From assembly GCF_013385635.1 (NCBI RefSeq), contig NZ_JACAPR010000025.1, positions 62,001 through 126,000 of the forward strand: a DNA stretch of 64,000 nucleotides, written 5' to 3'. The stretch is from Pseudomonas gingeri (GTDB lineage Bacteria; Pseudomonadota; Gammaproteobacteria; Pseudomonadales; Pseudomonadaceae). Below, one piece after another: positions 15,427 through 24,112 of this stretch. Numbering within the stretch: position 1 is the stretch's first letter; the number at the start of each line of letters is the position of its first letter. Position numbers and translations under genes: made by a program. Under the pieces are notes generated by a model. It was not told where the DNA came from and did no database searches. It saw only the letters and a program-made list of their open reading frames with translations.

Positions 15427-16443
15427 ATGTCATCGCTTGAGTCGGCCCCCGCAGCGGGCCAGCCTGAAGTCCGCCCGCCGACCTCGCGGTTCGTCTTCGA
15501 GCCGCAGCAGGTCATGGCACTGCTGCGCCAGCGCATCGTCGGCCAGGACGCGGCGCTGGCGGCGGTGGAGGCGCAGCTCAAGGTGCTCAAGGCGGATATC
15601 GGTGATCGCGAGCGCCCCCTCGGGGTCAACCTGTTCATGGGCCCGACCGGTGTCGGCAAGACCGAGATCGTCCGCCTGCTGGCCCAGGCCATCCATGGCC
15701 GTGCCGACGCCCTGTGCCGCATCGATATGCAGACCCTGGCCCAGGAACATTACGCGGCGGCACTGACCGGGGCGCCGCCGGGTTATGTCGGCAGCAAGGA
15801 GGGCGTCAGTCTGTTCGACAGCGAACTGATCCAGGGCAGCTACAGTCGGCCGGGCATCGTCCTGTTCGATGAACTGGAGAAGGCCAGCGACGAGGTATTG
15901 CGCAGTCTGTTGGGGATCCTGGAAAGTGGCATCCTGACCCTGGCGAGCGGCAGCCGTACCCTGGATTTTCGCAACAGCCTGATCTTCATGACCAGCAATA
16001 TCGGTGCGCGGCAGGCCAATGCCCGGCGACAGCGTCTGAGTGGCTGGCGGCGTTTGCTGGGCGGGTTCGGCGAAGGGGAGGCGCAGGTGCTGGAGCGCGC
16101 CTTGCACAGGCGGTTCGAGCCGGAGTTTCTCAATCGGATCGACCGCATCCTGGTCTTCGAACGTATCGAGGGCCACTGGCTGGAGGCATTGCTGGATATC
16201 GAACTAAGTAAACTCAACAAACGCCTGGGACCGCAACGCCCGCTGTCGCTGGACGAACCGGCCCGTGCCTGGCTGGGACGTGGGCATGACCCGCGCTTCG
16301 GCGCCCGGGCCCTGGTGCGTCGGGTGCGGGTCGAACTGGAGCCGGCGATTGCCGATTACCTGTTGACCGGCGCCGAATCCGGACCGATGAGGGCGACGGT
16401 GCGCGATCGGCGCCTGGTGGTGCTGGCGCAGGCGGGTGGGTGA
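15427..16443 (+). CDS. amiB: AmiB-like AAA+ ATPase (ClpB/ClpA C-terminal type)
   Basis: The 338-residue single-ring AAA+ protein resembles the second ATPase module of ClpA/ClpB. Walker A is GPTGVGKT (72-79), the pore-loop motif PPGYVGSKEG is near 117-126, Walker B is IVLFDELEK (144-152), sensor 1 region FMTSNIGAR, and an Arg finger region RRFEPEFLNRID. The C-terminal lid has GHDPRFGARALVRRV. It begins three bases after amiE, as amiB does in the P. aeruginosa ami operon. Its task is not established; a chaperone or remodelling role for the amidase or transporter is a guess. No ClpP-docking loop (IGF/L) is obvious. Confidence 0.85.
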   Translation: MSSLESAPAAGQPEVRPPTSRFVFEPQQVMALLRQRIVGQDAALAAVEAQLKVLKADIGDRERPLGVNLFMGPTGVGKTEIVRLLAQAIHGRADALCRIDMQTLAQEHYAAALTGAPPGYVGSKEGVSLFDSELIQGSYSRPGIVLFDELEKASDEVLRSLLGILESGILTLASGSRTLDFRNSLIFMTSNIGARQANARRQRLSGWRRLLGGFGEGEAQVLERALHRRFEPEFLNRIDRILVFERIEGHWLEALLDIELSKLNKRLGPQRPLSLDEPARAWLGRGHDPRFGARALVRRVRVELEPAIADYLLTGAESGPMRATVRDRRLVVLAQAGG

Positions 16444-16465
16444 AAAGCGTTCAGCGTTTGTTCGC

Positions 16466-17056
16466 CTAGATAAAACGGTTGGCCTCGTCGAAATCCAGGC
16501 GCGGCGCGCGCTCGTAAAGCGTCGTCGAGTCGCCATAACCCAGGGTCGCGATGAAGTTGACGCGGATGCTGGAGTCGGCGAAGAAACTCGCATTGATCTG
16601 CTCTTCGTCGAAGCCCGACATCGGGTTGGTGTCCAGCCCGAGCATACGCGCGGCGATGATGAAATAGGCGCCTTGCAGGGAGGAGTTGCGAAAGGCCGAT
16701 TCGGCGATCAGGCGCTGGTCGTCGCCGTACCATCCGCGGGCGTCCGCATGGGGAAACAGCCGTGGCAGGTAGCGGACGAAATCCAGTTCCATGCCCAGGA
16801 TCGCGGTCACCGGAGCCGCCCTGACTTTCTCCGCGTTGCCCGGGTAGCAGAGGGTGGCGAGTCGCTCCTTGGCCTCGGGGCTGCGGCACCAGACCACCCG
16901 CAATGGCTGCTGGTTGGTCGAGGTGGGACCCCATTTCAACAGGTCGTAGAGTGCACGGATGGTACCCTCTGTAACGGGGCGATCAATGAAGCTGTTGAAG
17001 GTTCGGGCCTTGCGAAAAACCTGATCCAGCAGTTCATCGGAAAGTGGCATATTCAT
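16466..17056 (-). CDS. Nitroreductase-family flavoprotein (RutE-like, malonic semialdehyde reductase type)
   Basis: The 196-residue protein aligns by eye along its full length with RutE-type nitroreductases: ARTFNSFIDRPVTEGTIRALYDLLKWGPTSTNQQP, LFPHADARGWY, ESAFRNSSLQGAYFIIAARMLGLDTNPMSGFD, and GYGDS near the end. These bind FMN and use NAD(P)H to reduce aldehydes, enones or nitro groups. No rut operon is present, so the substrate is unknown. It is divergent from an HxlR-type regulator across about 100 bases, the usual arrangement in which the regulator controls the reductase in response to electrophiles. It converges on the AmiB-like gene with only 22 bases between. Confidence 0.85.
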   Translation of the reverse strand: MNMPLSDELLDQVFRKARTFNSFIDRPVTEGTIRALYDLLKWGPTSTNQQPLRVVWCRSPEAKERLATLCYPGNAEKVRAAPVTAILGMELDFVRYLPRLFPHADARGWYGDDQRLIAESAFRNSSLQGAYFIIAARMLGLDTNPMSGFDEEQINASFFADSSIRVNFIATLGYGDSTTLYERAPRLDFDEANRFI

Positions 17057-17153
17057 CTGGTAGGCTCATATCGTGAAGAGACGAGCACCTTAGAAAGCCA
17101 GGCCTGAAAAGAAAAGTAGGCACTTTTTGTATACCGTGGGCGTGAGATATCCG
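17057..17153. promoter_or_regulatory. Divergent promoter between nitroreductase and HxlR regulator
   Basis: This 97-base gap must carry both promoters. GTAGGCACTTTTTGTATACC (17116-17135) is AT-rich compared with its surroundings and is a plausible operator/promoter core, with GTAGGC and GTATACC as related half-sites. No exact inverted repeat could be shown. Confidence 0.35.
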
Positions 17154-17522
17154 ATGACAGAAGCTACGCACCTCCTGAACCGCGACACGCTGGAAGACTG
17201 CCCCTTGTCTGCCTTCGTAAACCTGGTGGCGGGGAAATGGGCGATCCCCATCCTGTATCGGCTTATCGTCACGCACGGGCCTATCCGCTTCGGCGAGTTG
17301 CAGAGGGCCGCAAGGCCGATCACCCAGAAGGAACTGACCAAGCAATTGCGATTGCTGGAAACTCCGGGCCTGGTGCGGCGGACGGTCTTTCCCGAAGTGC
17401 CACCCCGCGTGGAGTACGAAGCCACGCCGGTGGCGCGCGAACTCATCGGTGCTCTGGAGGCACTTGAGCAGTGGATGCGGGTGCATGGCAGCAAGCTTGT
17501 GACATCGCCGACAGCCGGGTAG
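17154..17522 (+). CDS. HxlR-family transcriptional regulator
   Basis: The 122-residue winged-helix protein has the HxlR layout: CPLSAFVNLVAGKWAIPILYRL at the start, including the family's conserved N-terminal Cys that often senses electrophiles or oxidants, then RFGELQRAARPITQKELTKQLRLLETPGLVRR (recognition helix) and a wing EVPPRVEYEATPVARELIGALEAL. It probably controls the divergent nitroreductase. ATG 17154 is preferred; GTG and TTG codons 12-27 bases upstream stay in frame but lack a better ribosome site. GTGAG eight bases ahead of the ATG is a modest binding site. Confidence 0.85.
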   Translation: MTEATHLLNRDTLEDCPLSAFVNLVAGKWAIPILYRLIVTHGPIRFGELQRAARPITQKELTKQLRLLETPGLVRRTVFPEVPPRVEYEATPVARELIGALEALEQWMRVHGSKLVTSPTAG

Positions 17523-17609
17523 GGAAGTGCCGGGTCATGTCCCGGGCATGACATCGCGCAAAGCCTGTCGCCTAGGCGACAGGCTCGCAACGACTCGCAG
17601 GCGCAGCTT

Positions 17610-18380
17610 TTACTGGGCGGACTGCCGCGCCGCCTGTTCGATCAGCGCAGCGACCTGGCGCGGATGGGATTCAAACACGGCATGGCTGGCGCCGTTGACC
17701 TCGATCGTCCTGGCGTGGGCCCGCGCCGCATACATCCGCTCAAGATCCGGGCTCATGATCTTGTCCGCCTTGGCCACCAGGTACCAACTCGGTTTTTTCT
17801 TCCAGGCCGGGTCGTCAACTTGTGCCGAGAACTGGGATACCGCCAGGGGGATTTGCGCATTCGCCTCGAACTCGGCTTGCCGACGCGGCAAGTCGGGCGC
17901 GAACTGAGCGGGGTAGTCGGCCGGCTTCAGGTACACAAAATTGTCCGCGGTCGCGACGATGGACAAGGGCGTGGCCGATGGATATTGCTTGCTGTTTGCG
18001 GCGATGGTTTCACCGCTATCGAGTGCATGCGCCGTGATGTAGACCAGCGACTTCACGCGCTCGTCATTCCCGGTTTCGCTGATGATCGTGCCGGCATAGC
18101 TGTGACCGACAAGCACGCAGGGGCCGTCGAGGCTATCGAGCACGCGCCGGGTGGCAATCACATCGTCTTTGAACGACGTCAGGGGCTGTTGCACCAGCGT
18201 CACGTGATAACCGTCCTTCGTCAGGATGTCATAGACCGGGCGCCAGCCCGCGGCATCGGCAAATGCGCCATGGACCACGACAATATTCTTTACCGGTGCG
18301 GCAAAAGCGGACGCATTGGCAAACAGGCACGATAGAGCGGCAACTTGTATTGCAGCCAGCCGTAACTTCGGAAAGCGCAT
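17610..18380 (-). CDS. Exported alpha/beta hydrolase
   Basis: This 256-residue hydrolase has a signal peptide (MRFPKLRLAAIQVAALSCLFANASAFAAP) and would act in the periplasm. The fold is clear: NIVVVHGAFADAAGWRPVYDIL (oxyanion His-Gly), the nucleophile elbow GHSYAGT, the acid region near AKADKIMSPDLER, and the catalytic His in NGASHAVFESHP. It resembles the salicylate-esterase/HNL-like group of small esterases; the substrate is unknown. The start at the signal peptide Met is chosen over a longer frame because GGAG stands before it. It stands alone, convergent with the HxlR regulator. Confidence 0.85.
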   Translation of the reverse strand: MRFPKLRLAAIQVAALSCLFANASAFAAPVKNIVVVHGAFADAAGWRPVYDILTKDGYHVTLVQQPLTSFKDDVIATRRVLDSLDGPCVLVGHSYAGTIISETGNDERVKSLVYITAHALDSGETIAANSKQYPSATPLSIVATADNFVYLKPADYPAQFAPDLPRRQAEFEANAQIPLAVSQFSAQVDDPAWKKKPSWYLVAKADKIMSPDLERMYAARAHARTIEVNGASHAVFESHPRQVAALIEQAARQSAQ

Positions 18381-18523
18381 ATTCAATTCTCCGGCAAAAA
18401 GATACCAAGGCTTATATGGGGTGCCCAATTGATGAGCGGGATGAGTTGGAAGTTGATCCGTTGACGAGTTTTTATCGCTGCCCTGTTGTTTGCTAACTGA
18501 CGACAGCGACGAATAACGGGCGC

Positions 18524-19138
18524 TTAGAACTGCGGCAGTACACCCTCTTTTTCGACAAACAGTACTTGTGCGTCATACTTGCCGGGGGCATTGGGTGTCA
18601 CCACCAGAAATACCTTTTTCCCGGTTATCAGATCCGCCCGGCTTGCGGGGACGGGTGTCACCACGGGCACATTTTCCGGTACGGTCACCTGGCTGCTGCC
18701 GCCCTTGTACGACAGGTTCAGTTCGCGGCCGGTACTGCCGGTGACCACCTTGACCACGTTGGCATTGGTCATTGTGCTGTTGGCGCCGAAGTCATAAGGG
18801 AAGTGTCCCTCGGCTACACCGCGCGCGGCCTCCGGAAAGATGATCATCGAAGTGGCGGTCAGTTTCCCGTCGCTGCCGGTCAGCGCCGGCGTCCCCACGT
18901 AAGAGCCGACTTTGGCATCGGACAGCTTGGCGCTCTTGAGCGCCGAAACAGCAAGGTCCGGTTTGATATCGACCGAAATGATGTCGCCGCCATTGCGGTG
19001 CACCATCAGCATTTCGCCTTTGAACGAGACGATGTCACCACGAATCCGCTCCGGTTTGATATCAGGGGTTTGCGCCAGGGAAACGCCCGAAAACAGGATG
19101 GCAGTGAATAAAGCGCCTAGTTTGTAATGAGTCGACAC
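18524..19138 (-). CDS. Exported protein of unknown function (DUF5666-like strands)
   Basis: The 204-residue protein starts with a signal peptide (KLGALFTAILFSGVSLAQ). The mature part is beta-rich: RIRGDIVSFKGEMLMVHRNGGDIISVDI, then DAKVGSYVGTPALTGSDGKLTATSMIIFPE. This pattern of a strand pair describing a value and its threshold is like DUF5666-type or cytochrome-c-associated metal-binding domains of exported proteins. No cysteines and no catalytic motif are visible. It faces the GlxA-type regulator gene divergently across about 200 bases, so that regulator may control it. Function not recognised. Confidence 0.7.
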   Translation of the reverse strand: MSTHYKLGALFTAILFSGVSLAQTPDIKPERIRGDIVSFKGEMLMVHRNGGDIISVDIKPDLAVSALKSAKLSDAKVGSYVGTPALTGSDGKLTATSMIIFPEAARGVAEGHFPYDFGANSTMTNANVVKVVTGSTGRELNLSYKGGSSQVTVPENVPVVTPVPASRADLITGKKVFLVVTPNAPGKYDAQVLFVEKEGVLPQF

Positions 19139-19344
19139 GAGTTACTCCCTCTATAGCGTTGAGATTGTTCTGTGGGTTATATCGGTAAGTTGAACGAACT
19201 TGCGGGCGGAGACTTTTCGTTATCCCTGGTACTTGCTTTTGTCCTTCTGCCTCCACCTGAACGTTGATGCGGCGAGAGCTACTGTACAAACCCCATGTCG
19301 GCAGGAATACTACCCCGATCGACAATTTTGATACCGATCCTGCC

Positions 19345-20304
19345 ATGCGAATTTTTGTCCTTGTCCTCGAAGGGGTGTTCGACACCGGCCTGACCACCGT
19401 GCTCGACAGCTTGAACATGGCCAACCGCCTTGCCGGTGTGGCGGGGAGTGGTACGGCGGGCTTCGATATCCATGTGGTAGGGGTGCGGCCCACTGTGCGC
19501 ACGGCGCTGGGCATGCAGGTGCCCGTGGGCGATCTGAGCGATGGCATCGCACCTGATTGGGTGGTCATCCCGGCGCTCAACCACATGACGGCCGAGGAGC
19601 TTGTCCCTGCACTTGGCCGTGATGATGTGCACGATGCATTGGATGCCTTGCGCTCCTGGCACGGCCAGGGAGCCCGTGTTGCAGCGGCGTGTACGGGAAC
19701 CTTCCTGCTGGCCGAAAGCGGTTTGCTCGACGGCGGAGACGCGACGACCACCTGGTGGCTGTCACCGCTGTTCCGCCAGCGTTATCCGCACGTACACCTG
19801 GATGCCCATCGCATCATCGTGCCCAGCGCCAGCGTGCTCACGGCCGGCGCGGCCCTCAGCCACCTTGACCTGGCACTCTGGTTGATCCGCAACCACAGTC
19901 CCGAGCTGGCGGCGCTGGTGGCCAAGTACCTCGTATTCGATACGCGGTTGTCGCAGTCCGCCTATGCGATCTCCGATCACCTCAAGCATTCGGACCTGCT
20001 CGTCGAGCGATTCGATCGCTGGGTGCGCGAGCACCTCGACACGGCCATTGCCCTCGACGTCGTGACACGGGCATTGGCAACCACCAAGCGAACGCTGACG
20101 CGGCATCTGAATGAGGTGCTGGGGAAAACACCGGTCGAATACATTCAGGATCTGCGCATAGAGCGCGCTGTCCACCTGCTCAAGACCAGCGAACTCACGG
20201 TGGACCGCATTGCCGAGCAGGTCGGCTATGCGAACGGCGTTACGTTGCGCACGTTATTGCGACGGCGCCTGGGCAAGGGTGTCCGCGAACTGCGGGTGTC
20301 ATGA
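19345..20304 (+). CDS. GlxA-family AraC-type regulator (DJ-1/PfpI + AraC HTH)
   Basis: The 319-residue protein has an N-terminal DJ-1/PfpI-like domain (MRIFVLVLEGVFDTGLTTVLDSLNMAN; VAAACTGTFLLAESGLLDG with the Cys at the usual nucleophile-elbow place, as in GlxA regulators) and a C-terminal AraC double HTH (HLDTAIALDVVTRALATTKRTLTRHLNEVLGKTPVEYI, then VDRIAEQVGYANGVTLRTLLRRRLGKGV). It would bind DNA in response to an unknown ligand. The start is uncertain: the family normally begins at MRIF, chosen here, but an in-frame ATG lies 26 codons earlier at 19267 and neither has a strong ribosome site. Confidence 0.85.
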   Translation: MRIFVLVLEGVFDTGLTTVLDSLNMANRLAGVAGSGTAGFDIHVVGVRPTVRTALGMQVPVGDLSDGIAPDWVVIPALNHMTAEELVPALGRDDVHDALDALRSWHGQGARVAAACTGTFLLAESGLLDGGDATTTWWLSPLFRQRYPHVHLDAHRIIVPSASVLTAGAALSHLDLALWLIRNHSPELAALVAKYLVFDTRLSQSAYAISDHLKHSDLLVERFDRWVREHLDTAIALDVVTRALATTKRTLTRHLNEVLGKTPVEYIQDLRIERAVHLLKTSELTVDRIAEQVGYANGVTLRTLLRRRLGKGVRELRVS

Positions 20305-20361
20305 AGCGCGCTGCCAAGGTTTGCTCCGGCCGCTCGTCAATGTTCAGAAGAGGAGAGCACC

Positions 20362-21273
20362 ATGGATCGTCTGGATGCCATGAAAGTCTTTGTCGCTACA
20401 TTGGACGAAGGCAGCCTTACCGGCGCCAGCCGCAAGACCGGCCGTTCGATCGCCGCGGTCAGTCGTGCCATTGCCTTCCTTGAAGCCCGCGTGGGCGTGC
20501 CATTGCTGCACCGCACCACCCGCTCGATCCGGTTGAGCGAGGCGGGGGAGCGTTATGCCGCCAGTTGCCGAAAGCTCTTGCTGGAGCTGGATGAAGCCGA
20601 GCGCAGCGCGGCCGATGAGTCGAGCGTTGCGCGAGGGACCCTGACCCTTTCCGCCACCCAGTTCGCCGGGGCGGAGATCCTGCGGCCCATCATCGATGCC
20701 TTCATGGATGAGTATCCCTCCATCAATGTACGGCTGCATTTGCTGGATCGACAGGTCAACCTGATCGATGAGGGCATGGACCTGGCGCTGCGCATCAGCC
20801 ACCTTCCTGATTCCACGCTGGTGGCACACAGGATTGGCGAGGTGCGGCGGGTGGTGGTGGCGTCGCCGTGCTACCTGGAGAAGCATCCTGGTATCGCCAA
20901 GCCGGCCGATCTGTGCAAACACCCGATCATCGCCATGGACCACATGGGCCTGAATTCCTGGAGTTTTCCACCGTTGGAAGGCTCATCGGTGCCTCGCTTC
21001 ATTTCATTCACCCCACGGCTGGTCATCAACAGTGTGCGTGCGGTCATTGCCTCGGCGGTGGAAGGGCATGGCGTGACTCGCCTGCTCTCCTATCATGTGG
21101 CGCCGGAAGTCAGCCAGGGGCTGCTACAAGTCGTGCTGGCCGATGCGGAGCCGCCGCCCATGCCGGTGCATATCGTTTCGCCATTTGGCCGCCTCGCCGT
21201 GCCCAAGGTCCGGGCGTTCATCGACTTCGCACTTCCGCATTTGCGCTCCCGCTTTGCGTCCCTCGCCCAATGA
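20362..21273 (+). CDS. LysR-family transcriptional regulator
   Basis: The 303-residue LTTR has the N-terminal winged HTH MDRLDAMKVFVATLDEGSLTGASRKTGRSIAAVSRAIAFLEARVGVPLLHRTTRSIRLSE and a periplasmic-binding-like effector domain (about 90-300). It belongs to the common CrgA/YafC-like subgroup that often controls a divergent or adjacent oxidoreductase or hydrolase. An exported alpha/beta hydrolase begins about 180 bases downstream in the same orientation. The start has AGAGGAGAG upstream. Effector and targets are unknown. It follows the GlxA-type gene by 57 bases, so the two regulators may share a transcript. Confidence 0.9.
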   Translation: MDRLDAMKVFVATLDEGSLTGASRKTGRSIAAVSRAIAFLEARVGVPLLHRTTRSIRLSEAGERYAASCRKLLLELDEAERSAADESSVARGTLTLSATQFAGAEILRPIIDAFMDEYPSINVRLHLLDRQVNLIDEGMDLALRISHLPDSTLVAHRIGEVRRVVVASPCYLEKHPGIAKPADLCKHPIIAMDHMGLNSWSFPPLEGSSVPRFISFTPRLVINSVRAVIASAVEGHGVTRLLSYHVAPEVSQGLLQVVLADAEPPPMPVHIVSPFGRLAVPKVRAFIDFALPHLRSRFASLAQ

Positions 21274-21455
21274 AGTGCTTTGGATAGTCGCAACAATTAC
21301 CACGCCACGCGCAAAAGTGTTTAGCGGGCAGTAGGCATTCTTTGGCCCGTTGAATATTTATAAAGTGAATCAGCGTCGTGGGTCGTGTAACGGGTAGACG
21401 TTACCTGTCCTGGCGCGTGGAAAACTATCAGCCTTTCATCTGGAAGAGGAATCTC

Positions 21456-22391
21456 ATGATTCGACCATTTTTCATGGCGTGTCTTTTAGCGACTGTCAGT
21501 CTTCCGGCAATGGCCGATATCACACCATTTCCGAGTTCATTCCGAAACGAGTCGATCCAGACCCAGGGTGCGCAGTTGCATGTTCGTGTGGGCGGCAAGG
21601 GGCCGGCTGTTGTACTGCTGCATGGTTTCGGCGACACCGGGGATATGTGGGAACCCCTGGCGGTCAATCTGGCGCGTGACCACACCGTTGTGGTGCCTGA
21701 CCTGCGTGGCATGGGCCTGTCATCCCATCCGGAGGGCGGTTATGACAAGAAAACCCAGGCCATGGACATTCGTAATGTATTGCTGAAACTCAAGATCGAC
21801 CACGCCGTGGTGGTCGGGCATGACATCGGCAGTATGGTTGCCTACGCCTATGCGGCGCGTTATCCCGACAAGACCGACAAGCTGGTGGTAATGGATTCGC
21901 CATTGCCGGGGATTCCGCCTTGGGATGAAGTGATCAAGTTGCCAATCCTCTGGCATTTTGATTTCGGCGGAAAAGATATGGAGCGACTGGTGGCGGGGCG
22001 CGAGCGAATTTATCTGGATCGTTTCTGGAATGAGTTCTCGGGTAATCCGGCGAAGATCGATGAAGCCACTCGCAGTCACTATGCAGGTTTGTACGCTCGC
22101 CCTGGGGCCATGCGTTCGTCCTTCTCACAGTTCCAAGCCATACGGCAGGACGTCAAGGACAACAAGATGGTCATGGCAAACAGGCTGAGCATGCCGGTGC
22201 TCGCCATCGGCTCGGAAAAACTGTTTGGCGCCAATGAAGCGATAATGATGCGTAATGTCGCCAGCAACGTGACCGAGTTTGTCGTGCCTGGCGCGGGGCA
22301 TTGGTTGATGGAAGAGGCGCCGGACACGATTGTCTTTGTCGTGCGCAACTTTTTGGATGGCAAGCCTGTGAGGGGGTTGCCGGCGGGCTGA
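21456..22391 (+). CDS. Exported alpha/beta hydrolase (epoxide hydrolase/haloalkane dehalogenase-like)
   Basis: A 311-residue protein with signal peptide MIRPFFMACLLATVSLPAMA. The fold signature is VVLLHGFGDTGDMW (HGFG oxyanion), VVPDLRGMGLSSHP, the nucleophile elbow GHDIGS with Asp as nucleophile as in epoxide hydrolases and dehalogenases, and the catalytic His in VPGAGHWLMEE. In cytosolic relatives (for example Cif of P. aeruginosa, also exported) an Asp nucleophile opens epoxides. The signal peptide plus Asp elbow is Cif-like, but the match is partial. The ATG follows AAGAGGAATC. The LysR gene upstream may regulate it. Confidence 0.85.
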   Translation: MIRPFFMACLLATVSLPAMADITPFPSSFRNESIQTQGAQLHVRVGGKGPAVVLLHGFGDTGDMWEPLAVNLARDHTVVVPDLRGMGLSSHPEGGYDKKTQAMDIRNVLLKLKIDHAVVVGHDIGSMVAYAYAARYPDKTDKLVVMDSPLPGIPPWDEVIKLPILWHFDFGGKDMERLVAGRERIYLDRFWNEFSGNPAKIDEATRSHYAGLYARPGAMRSSFSQFQAIRQDVKDNKMVMANRLSMPVLAIGSEKLFGANEAIMMRNVASNVTEFVVPGAGHWLMEEAPDTIVFVVRNFLDGKPVRGLPAG

Positions 22392-22431
22392 TGGTGGTGT
22401 GTCAGCGGCGGTTGTGATCGTAGCACGGGTC

Positions 22432-23913
22432 TCAGATGCCGGGGCCCGTCACGCGTGCCGGCAATCGGGCCAGGCGATCCCAACCGTCCGCGTTGATTGC
22501 ACAACTGTTCGGCAACCACAGTGTTTGCAGTGGCAACTGCTCCAGCACGGACACCGCTGCTGAAGTGATCCGCGATTCCCCTGGGCCTGCCCCAAGCGTC
22601 AGATCCTGCAGCGGCAGACGGGCGAGGTGGGCAACGCCGGCGTCGGTGAGCCAGGGGCTTTCATACAAGCCGAGACGCCGCAGGGGCAGTTTGTGCAGGC
22701 AGGCCAGGTCGGCGTCGCATAGCTTCAGGCCGCCGAGCTCAAGGTGTTCCAACGGCAATCCCAGTTCGACGAGCATTCGCAGGACCTTGCCGTCGACACC
22801 CTCACAGAAACTGAGATTCAGCTTTTTAAGTGGCAGTCCGGCCAGTTGCTTCAGTTCTTTCCAGGTGATGTCGTTCAACGACAGGTCGAGGGATTCCAGA
22901 TCCAGACCGCGCAGATCGGACAGCGTGCGCGCGTCGATGCCCTGCACATCGGCGAGTCCCAGGCGTTTCAGCGGGAACGCGTGCAGCGTGTCGAGCCGCT
23001 CGATCATTTGCTGTGAGGACTTGAGATTCAGCTCGGTCAGCGGCATGCCTTCCAGTAGCGCAATGTCGTCCTCGCCGATATACGAGGAGTGCAGCGACAG
23101 CCGCTCGATCGGCAGGTCTTTGATGGCGTGCAGCAGGGTGTCTGTTGCGTAGCAGCCGTCAAGGCTCAGCGAGCGCAAGACTGCCAGGTCTGCGAGCCAG
23201 GCAGGGTCTTTCAGGACGGCGCCATTCGAACTGATCGACAGTTGCTCGAGCGGATGATTGGCCAGATGGCGCATTCCACGTGAAGTAAGTTCTCCCGCGC
23301 GCTCCAGTGTCAGCGAGCGCAGCTTTAGGCGTGACAAGGCTTGCAGGCCATCGTCGGTGATCTCATCGCAACGGTTCAACGACAGCTCCTGCAACGGACC
23401 GCTGCCGAGTTGCTGGAGGAAACCGTCGTTGAAGTCTTCACCGTAGGTCTGCAACTTCAGCCGGCGCAGTCGTTCGAGCGAAGGCAGGCTGGTGGCGTCG
23501 TCATCGCGCGAAAACCCGCTGATTTCCAGGGTTTCCAGGGCAACGTCCGGCAAGCGCCGCCAGCTATCCGGACCGCAGCTGAAGTTCGAGCCGTTGAGTA
23601 TCAGGGTACGTAATGGCAGGTCGCTCAGGGCGTCACACCAGGCCCGCTCGGCGTTGTCCAGCTCGATATGATCCACGGGAAGTCCACGAAGCTGTGGCAA
23701 CCATGCGGCAGGGCGATTGGCATGGGGTGTGGCGTTCAACCGAGCAACCGCGATCCTCGCGGCCGGATCACCCAGGCCCGCCGCCACGCGCAAGCCATCC
23801 AGCGAAGCCTCTGCACTGTCGAGCAGATCGCGATAAAGCGCCGCCCGCGTCGCGATGTCATCGGGGGCTGCGCGGAGGCGGGCGATCAGGGCGTTGCGGT
23901 CGGGGTTCTGCAC
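22432..23913 (-). CDS. Leucine-rich-repeat protein with repeat-companion N terminus
   Basis: The 493-residue protein starts with about 40 residues resembling the 'repeat-companion' domain seen ahead of repeats in bacterial proteins (NALIARLRAAPDDIATRAALYRDLLDSAE). From about residue 75 on it is a run of leucine-rich repeats of about 22-26 residues with the pattern LPLxxLxLxxC/S, including LKLRSLTLERAGELTSRG, LPIERLSLHSSYIGEDD and LPLKKLNLSFCEGVDGK. No signal peptide or transmembrane segment is present, so it is cytoplasmic. It could be a protein-protein interaction scaffold; a specific role is not known. It starts with GTG; no strong ribosome site precedes it. It faces away from the DUF1016 gene. 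Confidence 0.75.
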   Translation of the reverse strand: MQNPDRNALIARLRAAPDDIATRAALYRDLLDSAEASLDGLRVAAGLGDPAARIAVARLNATPHANRPAAWLPQLRGLPVDHIELDNAERAWCDALSDLPLRTLILNGSNFSCGPDSWRRLPDVALETLEISGFSRDDDATSLPSLERLRRLKLQTYGEDFNDGFLQQLGSGPLQELSLNRCDEITDDGLQALSRLKLRSLTLERAGELTSRGMRHLANHPLEQLSISSNGAVLKDPAWLADLAVLRSLSLDGCYATDTLLHAIKDLPIERLSLHSSYIGEDDIALLEGMPLTELNLKSSQQMIERLDTLHAFPLKRLGLADVQGIDARTLSDLRGLDLESLDLSLNDITWKELKQLAGLPLKKLNLSFCEGVDGKVLRMLVELGLPLEHLELGGLKLCDADLACLHKLPLRRLGLYESPWLTDAGVAHLARLPLQDLTLGAGPGESRITSAAVSVLEQLPLQTLWLPNSCAINADGWDRLARLPARVTGPGI

Positions 23914-24112
23914 GGGTTGAGAGTCCGAGGTGGGATGGTCGGGAGGATTGTCGGACGTATTAGCAAGCGAAATGAGCCAAGCGTCCAGAGATATGCCAGA
24001 GAAAAGAGATGTTCTTACTGATGCCGCTGAAACGCCTCACATTCAATGCGGCCACTTCTTTTTAGCCCCGAACGTAAGCTTCGGCAACTGGGGGAGAGTG
24101 GGGAGCCTGTAA

